NCBI GenBank assembly: GCA_017744915.1
Contig: JAGIAH010000001.1
Span: 248,001-312,000, forward strand
Length of the DNA stretch: 64,000 nucleotides
From: Agrobacterium tumefaciens
Lineage (GTDB): Bacteria; Pseudomonadota; Alphaproteobacteria; Rhizobiales; Rhizobiaceae
Reading direction: 5' to 3'
The notes under the pieces were generated by a model. It was not told the origin of the DNA. It worked only from the letters and a program-made list of their open reading frames with translations, and searched no databases. Below, in pieces: positions 62,542-64,000 of the stretch. Every line of letters starts with the position of its first letter. The stretch's first letter is position 1. Position numbers and translations under genes: made by a program.

Positions 62542-63159
62542 TCAGAGCGCGCCAGCGTCACCCTGAAGATGCGCACCATGTATCGCGGACAATCCGTGCA
62601 TTTTCGACCCGGTCGTGGTCTTTTCAGCCGTCGCTTTCAGACGGTCGAAAAGCGCATAGCCACCGGGCCACCTGCCAAAGCCCGCGGCAATGTTGATGTG
62701 CCCGACGGCGCCGAGATTGACGAGATCGCTTCCCCAGTTGGCGGCGGTGTGGGCAAGCTCTTCAGGGTTCATGTAGGGATCGTTCATGCTGCCCACGACG
62801 AGACTGGGAAAAGCAAGCGGTTGCTGCGGAAACGCGCCGAACCGGACGATGCAGGGATGCATCGCCTCCACCCGATCAAGATGGGCGGGGGCGATCAGAA
62901 GCGCGCCCTTGATTTTGGTAGCCGAAGGTCGTGACGCCATATTCGCCACGAGCAGACAACCGAGGCTGTGGGCAACGATATAGGCGCTTTCTTCCGCGGC
63001 CAACGCTACCTCAAGACGGTCAACCCAGTCTTCGAGAACCGGGCATTGCCAATTGTCCTGATCGACCAGCTGAGCCTGAGGATCATCCAGCAACCAGTGC
63101 CGCTGCCAATGCCCCTCATCCGAACCGTTCAGACCGGGAACAATCAAGGTGGTACACAT
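62542..63159 (-). CDS. RBBP9/YdeN family alpha/beta hydrolase
   Basis: 205 residues. The oxyanion/nucleophile region is CTTLIVPGLNGSDEGHWQRHW and AYIVAHSLGCLLVANMA with Ser as nucleophile. The later acid and base are in VGSMNDPYMNPEELAHTAANWGSDLVNLGAVGHIN. These are small serine hydrolases of unclear substrate. ATG 63159 with GGAG upstream is preferred to the longer frame. It is divergent from an SsuD-like gene; the 386-base gap (63160-63545) holds no convincing gene. Confidence 0.88.
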   Translation of the reverse strand: MCTTLIVPGLNGSDEGHWQRHWLLDDPQAQLVDQDNWQCPVLEDWVDRLEVALAAEESAYIVAHSLGCLLVANMASRPSATKIKGALLIAPAHLDRVEAMHPCIVRFGAFPQQPLAFPSLVVGSMNDPYMNPEELAHTAANWGSDLVNLGAVGHINIAAGFGRWPGGYALFDRLKATAEKTTTGSKMHGLSAIHGAHLQGDAGAL

Positions 63160-63545
63160 GCCTACTCCGTGGTTTGCGGGCGGTGTGTACCAAGAATGGT
63201 GAATTACGCGATTCCCGTCGACTATTGCCTTGCTCACCTTTGCTAGCCTTCGGAAAAATCAACCCACCTAATGCTGGAAGCGTAGAAAATGGGTTCTCAT
63301 AGGCTTTGGCATCGTCCCAAAAACGGAATCTTTTATCTCAATTTTTTACATGGAAAATATGTGCAATATAGGCCGCGTCTGAGCAAAGCTTTTCCGCCGT
63401 CGTACGCCAAAAGAAACGCCGCTGCTTGGCCGCGACGACGCAGCTTTGCCATTCTCCTGCCATCGGAGGTTTTCGCCTCCCAAACCGGACGTTGCGACGG
63501 CGGCCCCCTCCTCCGCGCGACAAACCGACAATTCAGGCGGATGAT

Positions 63546-64000
63546 GTGAGCAGCACGAGTGAATTTCTCTGGTATATTCCCAATGATGTCAAAGCCGGCC
63601 ATCGCGGCGATGCCGTCAGCGACGACCATAACAGCCTCGATACATTGACCAGCCACGCCAGGGCGCTGGAAAATCATGGCTGGAAGGGCGCGCTGATCGG
63701 CACCGGCTGGGGCCGGCCCGACACCTTTACGGTGGCGGCCGCCCTTGCGGCGCGTACCACCACATTCGAGCCGCTGATTGCCATCCGCCCCGGTTACTGG
63801 AAACCGGCCAACCTCGCCTCGGCCGCCGCCACGCTCGATCAGCTTTCCGGTGGGCGGGTAAGGATCAATGTTGTCTCCGGCAGGGACGAACTTGCAGCCT
63901 ATGGCGACGAGGAAGGTGACCAGGCGCAGCGTTATGCCCGCACCAAAGAGTTCATGCGGCTGGTGCGCCGGCTCTGGACGGAGGAAAATGTCACCTTAGA
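63546..64000 (+). CDS. ssuD-like: SsuD-like FMN-dependent alkanesulfonate monooxygenase (cut by window edge)
   Basis: The first 151 residues are in the window. After GTG they read SSTSEFLWYIPNDVKAGHRG, then LENHGWKGALIGTGWGRPDTFTVAAALAARTTTFEPLIAIRPG, LASAAATLDQLSGGRVRINVVSG and KEFMRLVRRLWTEENVT, which match the SsuD branch of luciferase-like oxygenases that release sulfite from alkanesulfonates. The GTG start follows CAGGCGGATGAT. The reduced flavin could come from the reductase at 61340. Confidence 0.88.
   Translation, partial: MSSTSEFLWYIPNDVKAGHRGDAVSDDHNSLDTLTSHARALENHGWKGALIGTGWGRPDTFTVAAALAARTTTFEPLIAIRPGYWKPANLASAAATLDQLSGGRVRINVVSGRDELAAYGDEEGDQAQRYARTKEFMRLVRRLWTEENVTL

Noticed and set aside
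63289..63549. An 86-codon frame upstream of the SsuD-like gene
   Set aside because: No ribosome site, no recognisable family and basic low-complexity residues; it looks like chance coding in the divergent promoter region.

Overview
The window is gene-dense, high-GC DNA from an alphaproteobacterium of the Rhizobium/Agrobacterium group. This rests on the mix of transporter and catabolic families, TGA-N9-TCA (RirA/IRO-type) sites in front of iron genes, and two copies of a roughly 115-bp palindromic intergenic repeat of the kind found in rhizobia. I see no rRNA, tRNA, CRISPR array, insertion sequence or phage gene. Almost everything is nutrient acquisition and catabolism.

Layout. (1) 1-8.5 kb: a minus-strand carbohydrate ABC importer (ATPase cut by the window edge, two permeases, binding protein) with three Gfo/Idh/MocA dehydrogenases, and a divergent GntR regulator followed by an SMP-30 lactonase. 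A pair of palindromic operators lies in the divergent gap. (2) 8.5-12.5 kb: a homocysteine S-methyltransferase-like protein with a complete polar amino acid ABC importer, possibly for S-methylmethionine. (3) 12.7-21.3 kb: a has-type hemophore operon in the order ECF sigma, FecR anti-sigma, STN-containing TonB receptor, HasA-like protein, type I ABC exporter, membrane fusion protein. (4) 21.5-25.7 kb: an iron-type ABC importer with two paralogous binding proteins; a SAM methyltransferase is divergent. (5) 26.7-30.4 kb: a BtuFCD-like importer whose last gene is pseudoazurin, all downstream of a cobalamin riboswitch.

(6) 30.5-51.4 kb: an amine or amino-acid catabolic island with an M20 deacetylase, hydroxyacid dehydrogenase, cupin, two aldehyde dehydrogenases, a tartrate-dehydrogenase-like enzyme, two FAD amine oxidases, two HAD hydrolases, two double-domain GNATs, a class III aminotransferase, a peptide-type ABC importer and an Lrp regulator. 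(7) 51.5-59.6 kb: a minus-strand operon of two binding proteins, a fused permease-ATPase, GNAT, M20 amidohydrolase and two luciferase-like monooxygenases. Its content matches the Bacillus ytmI/yxe S-alkylcysteine salvage operons. It is divergent from an Rrf2 regulator. (8) 60.3-64 kb: more organosulfur-type genes (DszC/SfnB-like, flavin reductase, an SsuD-like monooxygenase cut by the window edge), a small protein and an alpha/beta hydrolase.

How it fits together. Regions 3-5 form an iron/heme/corrinoid uptake block with iron-responsive (IRO) and B12-responsive control. Regions 2, 7 and 8 form a sulfur amino acid block. Regions 1 and 6 are substrate-specific catabolic modules whose substrates cannot be read from sequence alone. 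The most unusual element is the HasA-like protein: it contains no histidine and appears to carry an RTX/serralysin-type C-terminal secretion region.
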